A DNA stretch of 64,000 nucleotides from Allobogoriella deserti. Lineage in GTDB: Bacteria > Actinomycetota > Actinomycetes > Actinomycetales > Actinomycetaceae. The first letter of the stretch is position 1. Each line of letters begins with the position of its first letter. A model generated the notes under the pieces. The model was not told where the DNA came from and did not search any database. It saw only the letters and a program-made list of their open reading frames with translations. The translations under genes were made by a program, and so were the position numbers. Positions 28,979 through 37,436 of the stretch are shown piece by piece. The stretch lies in the NCBI RefSeq assembly GCF_042680605.1, contig NZ_JBHUEE010000004.1:248001-312000 (forward strand), written 5' to 3'.

Positions 28979-28994
28979 TCGTGTCGATACGTAA
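28977..28994. promoter_or_regulatory. Candidate TetR operator
   Basis: TTTCGTGTCGATACGTAA matches its own reverse complement at 14 of 18 positions around a TCGA centre. It lies between the divergent TetR and exporter genes and abuts the exporter -10, the normal place for TetR-type autorepression. Confidence 0.65.
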
Positions 28995-29017
28995 CGCATT
29001 GCAACTGGGAGCTGACC

Positions 29018-29977
29018 ATGATCGACACACGAGATCTCAGGCGTGACTTCCACTCGGAGAACGGCACGGTCCACGCGGTTCGTGGGATCGACCTGTCCGT
29101 CTCCCCCGGCGAGGTCGTCGCGCTCCTGGGCCCGAACGGCGCCGGCAAGAGCACCACCCTGCGCATGTTGACCACCCTGTTGCCGCCGACCTCCGGCAGT
29201 GCCGTGGTCGCCGGCCACGACGTGGGCACCGAACCGGTCGAGGTACGACGGCGCATCGGCTACATCGGCCAAGGGAACGGCTCGTTCAACGGCCTCCGCG
29301 TCCAGGAGGAGCTGTACACCCAGGCCCGGCTGTACGGTCTGGACCGCCATACGGCACGACGTCGCACCGCCGAACTGCTCGAGCAGCTCCAGCTCGCAGA
29401 TCTGTCACGGCGGGACGTCGCCCGTCTCTCCGGTGGTCAGCGGCGCCGGCTCGACATCGCGATGGGGATCGTCCACTCCCCGTCGCTGGTCTTCCTCGAC
29501 GAGCCGTCGGCCGGGCTGGACCCGCAGAGCCGGTCGAACCTGTGGGACCACATGGACCGGATGCGCCGCGAGCAGGACACCACCATCGTTCTGACCACGC
29601 ATTACCTCGATGAGGCGGACCTGGTGGCCGAGCGCGTCGTCGTCATCGACCACGGCACGATCATCGCCGATGGCACGCCGGACGAACTGAAGAGCCAGGT
29701 CTCCGGTGACCTCGTCGCCCTCGAGCTCATGGGCGTCGACGACGCCGCGTCCGCGGCAGACGTCGCCCGTGCCGTTCCGGACGCCGGCGAGGTCTCGGTC
29801 GATGGGACGGTCGTGCAACTACGCGTCCACCACGGCGATTCGACCACCCCCGAACTCGTCCGGGCCCTCGATGCGGCGGGCGTGCGCCTGGTCGCCACGC
29901 AGGTACGCCGACCCAGCCTCGACGACGTCTTCCTGTCTCTGACCGGACGCAGCCTTCGTGAAGGAGAAGCGGCATGA
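29018..29977 (+). CDS. ABC exporter ATP-binding protein, DrrA type
   Basis: The 319-residue ATPase has Walker A GPNGAGKSTT (about residues 38-47), signature LSGGQRRRLDIAMGI, Walker B LVFLDEPSAGLDPQSR and switch His in TTHYLDEAD. The C-terminal ~90 residues form the DrrA-type extension ending in RRPSLDDVFLSLTGRSLRE, found in antibiotic-exporting ABC-2 systems. It powers export through the permease encoded next, whose start overlaps its stop (ATGA). Control by the divergent TetR protein is expected. The exported compound cannot be inferred from sequence. Confidence 0.93.
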   Translation: MIDTRDLRRDFHSENGTVHAVRGIDLSVSPGEVVALLGPNGAGKSTTLRMLTTLLPPTSGSAVVAGHDVGTEPVEVRRRIGYIGQGNGSFNGLRVQEELYTQARLYGLDRHTARRRTAELLEQLQLADLSRRDVARLSGGQRRRLDIAMGIVHSPSLVFLDEPSAGLDPQSRSNLWDHMDRMRREQDTTIVLTTHYLDEADLVAERVVVIDHGTIIADGTPDELKSQVSGDLVALELMGVDDAASAADVARAVPDAGEVSVDGTVVQLRVHHGDSTTPELVRALDAAGVRLVATQVRRPSLDDVFLSLTGRSLREGEAA

Positions 29978-30735
29978 GCCTGATGACCGCCACCGCGTCG
30001 ATCTTCGATCGCGACATGCGGAGCAAGATGCGCACACCCTGGCCCTACGCCGAGGCCATGGCGGACCCGCTGCTGCTCCTGCTGCTGTTCGCGCCCCTGG
30101 TGGGCGCGATCGGCCCGATGCCCGGCGTGCCCGCCGACCGCACCCTGCAGTGGTTCGTCCCGGGCATGCTCGTGCTCATGGTCTTCACGACCAGTGCGTT
30201 CATCGGAGCCGGATTCCAGGAGGAGCGCGCCTCGGGAGCACTCGAACGGATGCTCGTCACTCCCGTCAACCGATTCGCACTCCTCGCGGGTCGTGTGCTG
30301 CGCATCGCCGCGACCGTCCTGGTCCAGGCGGTGATCATCGTCGCGGTGACGGTGCCGTTCGGTCTACAGCTGTCCGTCCCGGGGGCCGTCGTCGCGGCGC
30401 TTCAACTGGCCACCCTCGCTGCGGGCCTGGGCCTCGGCTCGCTGGCGATCGGTCTCGCACTGAAGAACGCGTACGCGTTCTGGGGGGTCGCGAGCATGGT
30501 CTACACACCGATCATCGTCACCTCGGGCGCACTGCTGCCGATGGAGGTCGCCCCCGGCTGGCTGTACGCCGCCTCCAGGATCAACCCGCTGGCGCACGTG
30601 GTGGACGGCCAGCGTGCCCTGTTCCGTGGCGACCTCACCGACCCGGTCGTGCTCACCGGTTTCGTCATGGCGTTGGTCCTGTGCACCGTCGGGGCGCTCG
30701 TCGGGACGAGGGTGATGCGACGGCTGAGCGCCTGA
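29974..30735 (+). CDS. ABC-2 type exporter permease, DrrB type
   Basis: This 253-residue membrane protein has about six hydrophobic segments, preceded by an N-terminal amphipathic stretch. It shows the ABC-2 pattern FQEERASGALERMLVTPVNRFALLAGR after the second helix and YAASRINPLAHVVDGQRALFRGD before the last. It forms the channel driven by the ATPase encoded immediately upstream (4-bp overlap). Its stop is 15 bp from the convergent imuB stop. Confidence 0.92.
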   Translation: MSLMTATASIFDRDMRSKMRTPWPYAEAMADPLLLLLLFAPLVGAIGPMPGVPADRTLQWFVPGMLVLMVFTTSAFIGAGFQEERASGALERMLVTPVNRFALLAGRVLRIAATVLVQAVIIVAVTVPFGLQLSVPGAVVAALQLATLAAGLGLGSLAIGLALKNAYAFWGVASMVYTPIIVTSGALLPMEVAPGWLYAASRINPLAHVVDGQRALFRGDLTDPVVLTGFVMALVLCTVGALVGTRVMRRLSA

Positions 30736-30750
30736 CCTGCGGCGGACACA

Positions 30751-32421
30751 TCAGTCGTAGAGGCCTTCCACCTGCCATGCCCCTCGTTCGAGCGCGAGGA
30801 GCATGGCAGGAACGCCGTCCGGGACCACCTGGAGGTAGGCCCGGCGACGCGCCTGCTCGGACCACCAGCGCTCGGTGCCGTGCCACGGACCGGCCCAGGC
30901 GATCAACGGATACTCCCCGGGCCCGACCACCGGACTCGGAGCACGCGTCGCACGCGTCTCGCGTGAGCCGGTCCGCCCCCCTGCAAGCACGAGCAGCCGC
31001 GCCGGCGGAGCGCTGGTGAGCCCGCGGGCGCTGACCCGCACGTCGGCGCCGGTGACATCGAGCAGACGCACCGGCAGCGGCTCGGCCGGGACGGTCGCCG
31101 GCCACGGGGCCGGCACCTGACCCGGCCACGGAGCATCAGTCCGGCGCAGCGGCGTCGCCTCATCACCCCAGGCCACCAACCGCACCGTCCCCCGAGGGTC
31201 GCGACCACCGTCGAGGACAGGGACGAGGATTCCCTCGGCCCCGAGCAGGCCCTGCACCCGAAGGGCGGCCCGTTCGGCCTGTTTCTCACCACGCCGAGCC
31301 CGGCCCCACAACCCGTCCTGGACGACGCCGGCAGGACTGGTCTCCTGGGCCACGAGCTCCAGGCGCGTCAACGGGGCCGAGGGCGGGCGGCCGCTGCGCC
31401 CGGACAGCCACCCGTCCAGCTGCCACCGCACCCGGTCGGTCAACTCCGCCGCGGTGGGGGCGCCATCGATCGTCCAGGTCCGCACCAGTTCCGTGCCGTC
31501 CTCGGTTCTGGCCGCCACCCGTAACCGGGCGCACACCACACCTCGGCGCATCATGGTCTCGGCGAGCTGCTCGGCCAGCGCCCGCGCGGTGAAAGCGGCG
31601 ACGTCGGACCGTTCCGCGGGCGGGTCGAGGTCGGTGGCGGCCGACACATCCTCCTCCGGCCGACGTGCCGTGGGTGGGGTGGCATCCAGACCGCGCGCGA
31701 GCCGGTGACAGGTCAGGCCGAGCGTCCCGAAGCGGGCGGCCACATCTGCGGGCTCGAGGGCGGCGAAGGCGCCGAGAGTGCGCAGGCCGAGACGGCGCAG
31801 CAGGTCCACGAGTTCCTCGGTCGCGGCGACCGTCTGCCGGGTGCCGGCGGCAAGCGTCAACGTGCCGATGCCCTGCCCGGCCAGGAAGTCCTGGGTCGTT
31901 CCGCTGGGCACAACCGTCCCGGCTCGGGCGGCGAGCATGGCCGTGAGCAGCCCGTCGGCGACGCCGACCTGACACTCGGCGCCGGTCTCGGTGGCCACCA
32001 CCCCCACGAGCGCCTCCCCGAGCGCCTCCTCCGACCCTGCATGCCGCGCAGGACCGCGCGCAAGGAAGGTGACCATGCCCGGCCGAACCACCTCGACCTC
32101 GGCGACCACGGTCTCCACCGCCTGGACGAGGGGTTCGAAGGCCCGTGCGTCACGGGTCTCGTCGACCGGCAGGATCACGAGCTCGGGGCAGACCTGCTGA
32201 GCACTGCGTCTACGCATTCCCCGTCGCACCCCCGCGGCGCGTGCCGCGGCAGAGGCGACCAGCACCCCTCGGTTCCCGGCCACGGCGACCGGGACCTGGG
32301 GATCCACCAGGTCCTCGGCCACCGCGGCCGCGACCGGCCAGTCCGGAACCCACAGGACCGCCCGGCGGGCCGCCGTCGCTGACCGGATGTCCTCGCCGGA
32401 CGCGTGCTGCGCCGTCGTCAT
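30751..32421 (-). CDS. imuB: Y-family polymerase-like mutasome protein ImuB
   Basis: This 556-residue protein has a Y-family polymerase fold but acts as a beta-clamp adaptor for DnaE2. The catalytic acids are missing: the first active-site segment reads VLWVPDWPVAAAV where DinB has a (V/I)DMD motif, and the SIDE motif is replaced by VVRPGMVTF. This is the defining trait of ImuB. Later domains remain, including GIGTLTLAAGTRQTVAATEELVDLLRRLGLRTLG (helix-hairpin-helix region). Its ATG follows the imuA stop by 1 bp. With imuA it is under a LexA box. It is not itself expected to polymerise DNA. Confidence 0.9.
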   Translation of the reverse strand: MTTAQHASGEDIRSATAARRAVLWVPDWPVAAAVAEDLVDPQVPVAVAGNRGVLVASAAARAAGVRRGMRRRSAQQVCPELVILPVDETRDARAFEPLVQAVETVVAEVEVVRPGMVTFLARGPARHAGSEEALGEALVGVVATETGAECQVGVADGLLTAMLAARAGTVVPSGTTQDFLAGQGIGTLTLAAGTRQTVAATEELVDLLRRLGLRTLGAFAALEPADVAARFGTLGLTCHRLARGLDATPPTARRPEEDVSAATDLDPPAERSDVAAFTARALAEQLAETMMRRGVVCARLRVAARTEDGTELVRTWTIDGAPTAAELTDRVRWQLDGWLSGRSGRPPSAPLTRLELVAQETSPAGVVQDGLWGRARRGEKQAERAALRVQGLLGAEGILVPVLDGGRDPRGTVRLVAWGDEATPLRRTDAPWPGQVPAPWPATVPAEPLPVRLLDVTGADVRVSARGLTSAPPARLLVLAGGRTGSRETRATRAPSPVVGPGEYPLIAWAGPWHGTERWWSEQARRRAYLQVVPDGVPAMLLALERGAWQVEGLYD

Positions 32422-32422
32422 C

Positions 32423-33307
32423 TCACACCGCCCGGAGCAACGGGGGCTCGGTGGGGCTCATCCCGGGCGCCGGAGCCGGAGCGGTGGTTCCCGGCTCGGG
32501 ACGCAGCCCGTCGAGACCGGCCAGCACCCGGACTTCGCGTTGCCCCGACGCTCCGGCGCGACCGGTGGCCCGTACCGTCAGGTGCTGGTCGGTCAGGTGG
32601 CCCCAGCCTTGGCCCAGCCCGTCACACCCGGTCCGCGTAGCCCGTAGCACCAGGTGCGCTCCCGGCCATGAGTGGGTGGTCAGCAGCACCGCACCGCGGG
32701 TACGGATCCGGCCGGTGAGGGAGCGACGGTCCCGCTCGGCCAGGGCCGGGCACCTGCCGACGACGAGGACGTCGAAGCCGTCGGTGAGTGCGCCGACCAC
32801 GCCGGCGGCGTCCGGACCGGGCGAGGGGACGACCGCCACGCGCTCCAGGGCCAGACCGGCACCGTGGGCGGCACGCCAGCCGATGTGCGGCATGGCGGCG
32901 AAAGCGCACCAACCACCGTCGGTGGCGGTGGAGGCCGCGAGCGCGAGCAGCACCGACGTGGACCCGGAGACCTGGACCACCGACCCGCGCGGGAGGGCGC
33001 CGGCCGGGAACAGCGGGGCGAGGGCGGCGGGTACGGGCAGGGTGCGGTCATCGACACCGGAGAGCGGCGCAGGAGCCGCCGGTGGCGGGGCAGGGGCAGG
33101 CACCTCGGACGCGTCGACGGCGGTGAGCGTGGGGCTGGTGCTCAGCCCGGGTCCGGGTAACCGGTCGCGCAGTCCGGTCGCCGCCTCCGCCTCGGCCAGC
33201 GCGGCTCGGGCCGCAGCCAGCCGGGGATCGACGCCGGCGAAGGGCTGATCGGCAGGCTCTGCACGAGAGTCGTCGGCGTCCGGGACAGCGGTGAGAACTG
33301 CCGTCAT
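32423..33307 (-). CDS. imuA: Mutasome accessory protein ImuA (RecA-like)
   Basis: The 294-residue protein is the actinobacterial ImuA type, distantly RecA-like. It recruits and stabilises the ImuB-DnaE2 mutasome after DNA damage. PLFPAGALPRGSVVQVSGSTSVLLALAAS (about residues 97-125) occupies the place of the RecA P-loop, but the canonical GKT is absent, as is usual in this group. The ATG at 33307 is preceded by GGGAGGAGG. A perfect LexA box starts 19 bp upstream, and a TTGACA promoter lies behind it. The long alanine-rich N-terminal helix is of unknown role. Confidence 0.85.
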   Translation of the reverse strand: MTAVLTAVPDADDSRAEPADQPFAGVDPRLAAARAALAEAEAATGLRDRLPGPGLSTSPTLTAVDASEVPAPAPPPAAPAPLSGVDDRTLPVPAALAPLFPAGALPRGSVVQVSGSTSVLLALAASTATDGGWCAFAAMPHIGWRAAHGAGLALERVAVVPSPGPDAAGVVGALTDGFDVLVVGRCPALAERDRRSLTGRIRTRGAVLLTTHSWPGAHLVLRATRTGCDGLGQGWGHLTDQHLTVRATGRAGASGQREVRVLAGLDGLRPEPGTTAPAPAPGMSPTEPPLLRAV

Positions 33308-33325
33308 ACCCCCTCCTCCCAACTG

Positions 33326-33341
33326 TCGAACTGGTGTTCGA
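33326..33341. promoter_or_regulatory. LexA (SOS) box upstream of imuA-imuB
   Basis: TCGAACTGGTGTTCGA is a perfect TCGAAC-N4-GTTCGA palindrome. It lies just downstream of the imuA promoter and 18 bp before the imuA start, where LexA would block early elongation or polymerase binding. Confidence 0.92.
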
Positions 33342-33349
33342 GAGCATCC

Positions 33350-33378
33350 AGTGTTGGCCCAGGGGCGGGCCGTGTCAA
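33350..33378 (-). promoter_or_regulatory. Probable imuA promoter
   Basis: On the minus strand TTGACA (33378-33373) is followed by 17 bp and AACACT (33355-33350). A second TTGAC lies 11 bp further upstream. The -35 is perfect and the -10 weak, which suits a repressed, damage-induced gene. The rest of the 240-bp gap to the next gene (33379-33547) shows only the leader of the divergent YbhB gene. Confidence 0.5.
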
Positions 33379-33547
33379 CCGAGGCGTCAACCGGTCCGCA
33401 CTCGCTCTGTAGCCTCCCTGCCGCCACCCACACCGACCCGACCCCGCAGGCCGGCGCAGCTTCGCCCCTGGCATCGACCCGCGTGCCAGGACGGGGCCGT
33501 CGGCCTTAGGTTGGACACCAGCACCACCCGACGACGGAAGGACTGCT

Positions 33548-34075
33548 GTGAACCTCGATCGCCCGCTCGCCCAGGACCCTTACGAGAAGCTCCCGGCGGT
33601 GCCCTCCTTCTCGCTGACGTCCACCGACCTCACGGACGGTGAGCCGATGCCCCAGGTGCATGCCCAGGACGGCGGCAACGTCTCCCCCCAGCTGTCCTGG
33701 TCCGGGTTCCCGGCCGAGACCAAGGGGTTCGTCGTGACCTGCTTCGACCCGGATGCGCCGACGCCGTCGGGCTTCTGGCACTGGACGGTCGTCGACCTCT
33801 CCGCGGACGTGACCTCGCTCGGCCAGGGCGAGGGCGAGTCGGACCTCATGCTGCCGGGGGCCGCGTTCCACCTGCGCAACGACGGGGGCGCGCACGCCTA
33901 CGCCGGCGCCGCTCCGCCGGAGGGTGACCGGGCGCACCGGTACTACTTCGCGGTCCACGCCCTCGACACCGAGACGCTCGAGCTCAGCGAGGACGACACC
34001 CCGACCACGGCCTCGTTCCTCGGGTTGTTCCACACCATCGCCCGCGCCACGCTCACGGCCACCTACCAGCGGTGA
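33548..34075 (+). CDS. YbhB/YbcL family protein (Raf kinase inhibitor-like)
   Basis: This 175-residue PEBP-like protein has the ligand-site pattern of bacterial YbhB proteins: PQLSWSGFPAETKGFVVTCFDPDAPTPSGFWHW (DPDAP plus FWHW, about residues 49-78) and YAGAAPPEGDRAHRYYFAVHALD near 120-142. The family binds phospholipid-like or other small anionic ligands; its role in bacteria is not settled. The start is a GTG with GGAAGGA seven bases upstream. A TAGGTT -10 near 33508 fits a short leader. It overlaps the YbaK-like gene by 4 bp. Confidence 0.9.
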   Translation: MNLDRPLAQDPYEKLPAVPSFSLTSTDLTDGEPMPQVHAQDGGNVSPQLSWSGFPAETKGFVVTCFDPDAPTPSGFWHWTVVDLSADVTSLGQGEGESDLMLPGAAFHLRNDGGAHAYAGAAPPEGDRAHRYYFAVHALDTETLELSEDDTPTTASFLGLFHTIARATLTATYQR

Positions 34076-34692
34076 TGCCCCTCCCGGAACCGACCCCGGC
34101 GGGAGAGAGTCTTCGAGACCCGAGCGACCCACTGCTCACCGACGCCGTCCGGTACGGCTCGTTGACCTGGGTGCCGTACACCCGGTGCATGGACCTGCTG
34201 GCCACACCGGTGCTCACCGCGCTGGAGGCACTCGATCCCGACGTCGCGAAGTACGTCTACGTCACCGAGATCGACCCGGACCTTGCCGACACCGCCGCGA
34301 TGACCGAGGCCTACGACGTCCCGCTCGCGGCCTCGTCGAACTGCGTGCTGGTGGCCGGCAAGCGCGCCGGGGAGGAACGGGTGGCCGCCTGCGTGGTGCG
34401 GGCGACGACCCGCACGGACGTCAACACCACGGTCCGCAAGCAGCTGGACGTGCGCAAGGCCTCGTTCTGGCCGACCGAGCGGGCGGTCGAGGCCTCCGGG
34501 ATGGAGTACGGCGGTATCACGCCGGTCGGCGTGCCGGCCGACTGGCGGCTGCTCCTCGACTCCCGGGTCAAGGAGGGACCGAACGTCGTCGGCTCCGGGC
34601 TGCGCCGTTCGAAGCTGCTCATGCCGGGTGGGGTGCTGACCGCACTGCCGGGCGCGGAGGTCGTCGAGGCCCTGGCGAAGCCGGCCGAGTGA
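34072..34692 (+). CDS. YbaK/EbsC-domain protein (possible aminoacyl-tRNA editing)
   Basis: In this 206-residue protein residues ~50-200 match the YbaK/ProX editing fold: AASSNCVLVAGKRAGEERVAACVVRATTRTDVN, the strand-turn VRKQLDVRKASFWPTERAVEASGMEYGGITPVG, and LMPGGVLTALPGAEV at the end. Characterised members deacylate mischarged tRNA such as Ala-tRNAPro or Cys-tRNAPro. This longer actinobacterial form is unproven. GTG at 34072 and ATG at 34075 are consecutive possible starts, overlapping the stop of the preceding gene. Its stop is 7 bp from a convergent gene. Confidence 0.75.
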   Translation: MMPLPEPTPAGESLRDPSDPLLTDAVRYGSLTWVPYTRCMDLLATPVLTALEALDPDVAKYVYVTEIDPDLADTAAMTEAYDVPLAASSNCVLVAGKRAGEERVAACVVRATTRTDVNTTVRKQLDVRKASFWPTERAVEASGMEYGGITPVGVPADWRLLLDSRVKEGPNVVGSGLRRSKLLMPGGVLTALPGAEVVEALAKPAE

Positions 34693-34699
34693 CCGACGG

Positions 34700-35296
34700 T
34701 CAGCGGCGTACCCGGTAGTGCAGGTGCAGGACGCGATCGCCCTGCACCACCTGGTCCGGGTCCTCGAGCAGTGCGACGCCGGTGTGCGCACCGAAGAACC
34801 GCTTCCCCTCCCCGAGCACCACCGGGGCCACGTCCATCGCCACCTCGTCGACCAGTCCGGCGGCGAAGGCCTGCCCGCCGACGTCGCCCGCGCTCACGAC
34901 CACCAGCCCGTCGCCGGCGCGCTCCTTCGCGAGGGTGATCGCCTCCTCGACCGACCCCGCGGTGCGGACCGGCGCGTCCGGATGCTCGTCGAGCCACTCC
35001 TGCGGCAGTGGCCGGTGCGTGACGACGACGAGCTCCTCCCCCGCCGCCGGCACACCGTCCCAGCCGTTCGTCATGTCGAAGAGATGCCGCCCGATCACTG
35101 TGACGGACACGGCGTCCCAGAAGGGGTTGAGGTAGTCACGGGACGCCTGCGAGACGTGGAACGTCCAGCCCTTGTCGTTGGCGGCGATCTCGACGTCGCC
35201 GTTCCCGTACCAGTCGTGCAGTGGGCCGGGCATGTCGTCGGGCTTGGCGATGTACCCGTCGACCGACACCACTGCTTGCAGGATCACGCGTGCCAT
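34700..35296 (-). CDS. Dihydrofolate reductase-fold protein (RibD C-terminal type)
   Basis: The 198-residue protein shows the DHFR/RibD fold: VILQAVVSVDGYIAKPDDMPGPLHDW at the start, VTVIGRHLFDMTNGWDG as the cofactor segment, and VVVSAGDVGGQAFAAGLVDEVAMDVAPVVLGEGKRFF. The family uses NADPH, but most stand-alone members have unknown substrates and are not true folate enzymes. A good ribosome site (AAAGGAG) precedes the ATG. The upstream gap has the short symmetric element CAACTTGTTG near 35312-35321, possibly a repressor site. Confidence 0.85.
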   Translation of the reverse strand: MARVILQAVVSVDGYIAKPDDMPGPLHDWYGNGDVEIAANDKGWTFHVSQASRDYLNPFWDAVSVTVIGRHLFDMTNGWDGVPAAGEELVVVTHRPLPQEWLDEHPDAPVRTAGSVEEAITLAKERAGDGLVVVSAGDVGGQAFAAGLVDEVAMDVAPVVLGEGKRFFGAHTGVALLEDPDQVVQGDRVLHLHYRVRR

Positions 35297-35423
35297 GCGG
35301 ACTCCTTTTAGTCAACTTGTTGGTTATCTAAGTGAAGTGGGCGGGCGGCCTCGTTGTCAATGCTTCGGTTGATAACGGGTGACGGCGTGGAAGGCGTCAG
35401 GGGGCTCGTCTACCGTCGACGGC

Positions 35424-36605
35424 GTGCTCACGACTGTCGCCGTTCGCGGCTACCGCTCACTGCGGGACGTGGTGCTGCCGCTGGGACGCCTGACCGTCGT
35501 GACCGGGCCCAACGGCTCCGGCAAGTCCAACCTGTACCGGGCCCTGCGCCTGCTTGCCGCCACGGCGAGGGAAGGTGCCCCGGCGGCTCTGGCACGCGAA
35601 GGCGGCTTGTCCTCCGCGCTGTGGGCCGGCCCGGAGAGCGGCGGTGAGGGCCACGGAACACGCCGGAAGCATCCCGTCCGCGTCGAGCTCGGGATCGCCG
35701 GCGAGGACACGGGCTACAGCCTCAGCCTCGGTCTGCCGCAGCCGCCGTTCACCGACGCGATCGCCCAGCTCTTCGCCCGTGACCCGGAGATCAAGGAGGA
35801 ACGCGTCTGGGCCGGGCCGATCCTGAAGACCTCAACCGTGCTCAGTGAGCGCAGCGGCCCGCTGATCCGCTCCCGCGGCCGCGACGGCTGGACGATTCTC
35901 AGCTCCGAGGCCCGGACGCACGAGTCGATGCTGGACGCGGTCGTCGATCCCGATCGCGCGCCCGAGCTCGTGCGCACGCGTGAGGAGTTGCGCTCGTGGC
36001 GGTTCTACGACCACCTGCGCACCGACCCGGAGGCCCCCGCGCGAACGCCGCGCCCGGGTGCGCGCACCTCGGCTCTGGCGGACGACGGAGGTGACCTGGC
36101 GGCGGCGCTGGCCACCGCGATGGACCTCGGCCGCGCGGACGCCGTCGACACCGCGGTCCACCGGGCGTTCCCGGACTCTCGCATCGAGGTTGTCTCCCGG
36201 GACGGGATGTTCGAGCTCCTGCTCCACCAGCCCGGACTGCTCCGGCCGCTGCACGCCGCGGAGCTCTCGGACGGGACGTTGCGTTTCCTGATGCTCACGG
36301 CCGCGCTGCTCACTCCTCGGCCACCGCAGCTGATCGTGCTCAACGAACCAGAGCAGTCGATGCACCGCTCGCTGCTGACAGCGCTCGCGCGGATGCTGCG
36401 GGAGGCGGCAGACCAGACCCAGCTGGTGGTGGTCTCGCACTCGCCGGAGCTTGTCGATGAACTCGGCCGAGCCGGTGGCACGGACACGCCGACGGCCTCG
36501 GACACGTCCGCCGTCGTGACGGTAGAGCTGACCAAGGACGCCGGGGAGACGGCCGTGGTGGGCCAGGACGGACCGCTGGACCGACCGGGCTGGCGCTGGC
36601 CGTAA
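35424..36605 (+). CDS. AAA family ATPase (SMC/RecF-like, COG4637 type)
   Basis: The 393-residue protein has the N-terminal RGYRSLRDVVLPLGRLTVVTGPNGSGKSNLYRAL (Walker A at about 31-38), the ABC-type signature region ELSDGTLRFLMLTAALL, a degenerate Walker B IVLNEPEQSMH, and the switch segment VVVSHSPELVDEL. There is no long coiled coil or nuclease domain. Relatives are predicted ATPases of unknown role; some clade members belong to defence or DNA-repair systems, but no partner gene is here. The GTG at 35424 follows TACCGT (35411-35416) by 7 nt, suggesting a leaderless mRNA. Confidence 0.82.
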   Translation: MLTTVAVRGYRSLRDVVLPLGRLTVVTGPNGSGKSNLYRALRLLAATAREGAPAALAREGGLSSALWAGPESGGEGHGTRRKHPVRVELGIAGEDTGYSLSLGLPQPPFTDAIAQLFARDPEIKEERVWAGPILKTSTVLSERSGPLIRSRGRDGWTILSSEARTHESMLDAVVDPDRAPELVRTREELRSWRFYDHLRTDPEAPARTPRPGARTSALADDGGDLAAALATAMDLGRADAVDTAVHRAFPDSRIEVVSRDGMFELLLHQPGLLRPLHAAELSDGTLRFLMLTAALLTPRPPQLIVLNEPEQSMHRSLLTALARMLREAADQTQLVVVSHSPELVDELGRAGGTDTPTASDTSAVVTVELTKDAGETAVVGQDGPLDRPGWRWP

Positions 36606-36616
36606 GGTGTGACGCC

Positions 36617-37078
36617 GTGTTCCACGTCGTCTTCTACGAGCCGCGGATCCCGCCGAACACGGGTAACGCGATCCGGCTCGCGGCCTGCACCGGCACGACG
36701 CTGCACCTGATCGAGCCACTCGGCTTCGAGCTGACGGACGCACACTTACGCCGGGCGGGCCTGGACTATCACGACCTGGCGGACGTTCACGTCCACGCGG
36801 ACCTCGACGCCGCCCTCGCGGCACTGCCCGGGCGCATCTTCGCGTTCACCGGCAAAGCCGCTCGCAGCTTCGCCGACGTCAGCTACGAGCGCGGTGACGC
36901 GCTGCTGTTCGGGCCGGAACCGAGCGGCCTACCCGACGAGGTCCTCGCCGACCGGCGCCTGACGGACCGGCTGCGGATCCCGATGACTCCGGCCGTGCGG
37001 TCGCTGAACCTGTCCAACTCGGCGGCGGTGGCGGTCTACGAGGCGTGGCGTCAGCACGGCTACGACGGCGGAAGCTGA
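36617..37078 (+). CDS. trmL: tRNA (cytidine/uridine-34-2'-O)-methyltransferase
   Basis: This 153-residue SPOUT enzyme methylates the wobble nucleotide of some leucine tRNAs using S-adenosylmethionine. Family motifs span the whole length: FYEPRIPPNTGNAIRLAACTGT (about 6-27), EPLGFELTDAHLRRAGLDYHDL, LLFGPEPSGLPDEVL and IPMTPAVRSLNLSNSAAVAVYE, the last two forming the trefoil-knot cofactor pocket. TAAGGT (36603-36608), overlapping the stop of the ATPase gene, lies 8 nt before the GTG start. Confidence 0.93.
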   Translation: MFHVVFYEPRIPPNTGNAIRLAACTGTTLHLIEPLGFELTDAHLRRAGLDYHDLADVHVHADLDAALAALPGRIFAFTGKAARSFADVSYERGDALLFGPEPSGLPDEVLADRRLTDRLRIPMTPAVRSLNLSNSAAVAVYEAWRQHGYDGGS

Positions 37079-37097
37079 GGCGCCGTCGTCAGCACCC

Positions 37098-37382
37098 TCA
37101 GCTCGCCGCGGCCTGCGCCCCGTAGCGTTTGGCGGCCCGCGCCTTGGCCTTGGCGGCCTCGACCTCGCGGTCCTTCGGCGGAGCGTTGGTCACGAGGTTC
37201 TCCAGGAGGTGCTCGGTGATGTGCGCGACCTCGTGGACGGCACGGTCGAAGGCCTCCTGGTTCGCCTTCGACGGCTTGTTCATGCCCGAGACCTTGCGCA
37301 CGTACTGCAGTGCGGCGGCCTGGACCTCCTCGCTCGTCGCGGCGGGGGCGAAGTTGTGCAGGGGGCGGATGTTGCGGCACAT
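37098..37382 (-). CDS. DUF2277 family protein
   Basis: This small 94-residue protein begins with MCRNIRPLHNFAPAAT, the signature of the DUF2277 family, including the conserved Cys-Arg-Asn-Ile. The C-terminal 30 residues are Ala/Lys/Arg-rich and probably helical. Residues HEVAHITEHLLENL resemble a metal-type HExxH-like helix but do not match it exactly. The function is unknown. It stands alone between trmL (convergent) and the MmcQ/YjbR gene. Confidence 0.85.
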   Translation of the reverse strand: MCRNIRPLHNFAPAATSEEVQAAALQYVRKVSGMNKPSKANQEAFDRAVHEVAHITEHLLENLVTNAPPKDREVEAAKAKARAAKRYGAQAAAS

Positions 37383-37436
37383 GCGGTTCAGAATCCCACG
37401 CCGGACGCGGCACGTGAAGGGCCGGGCGACGAAAGC

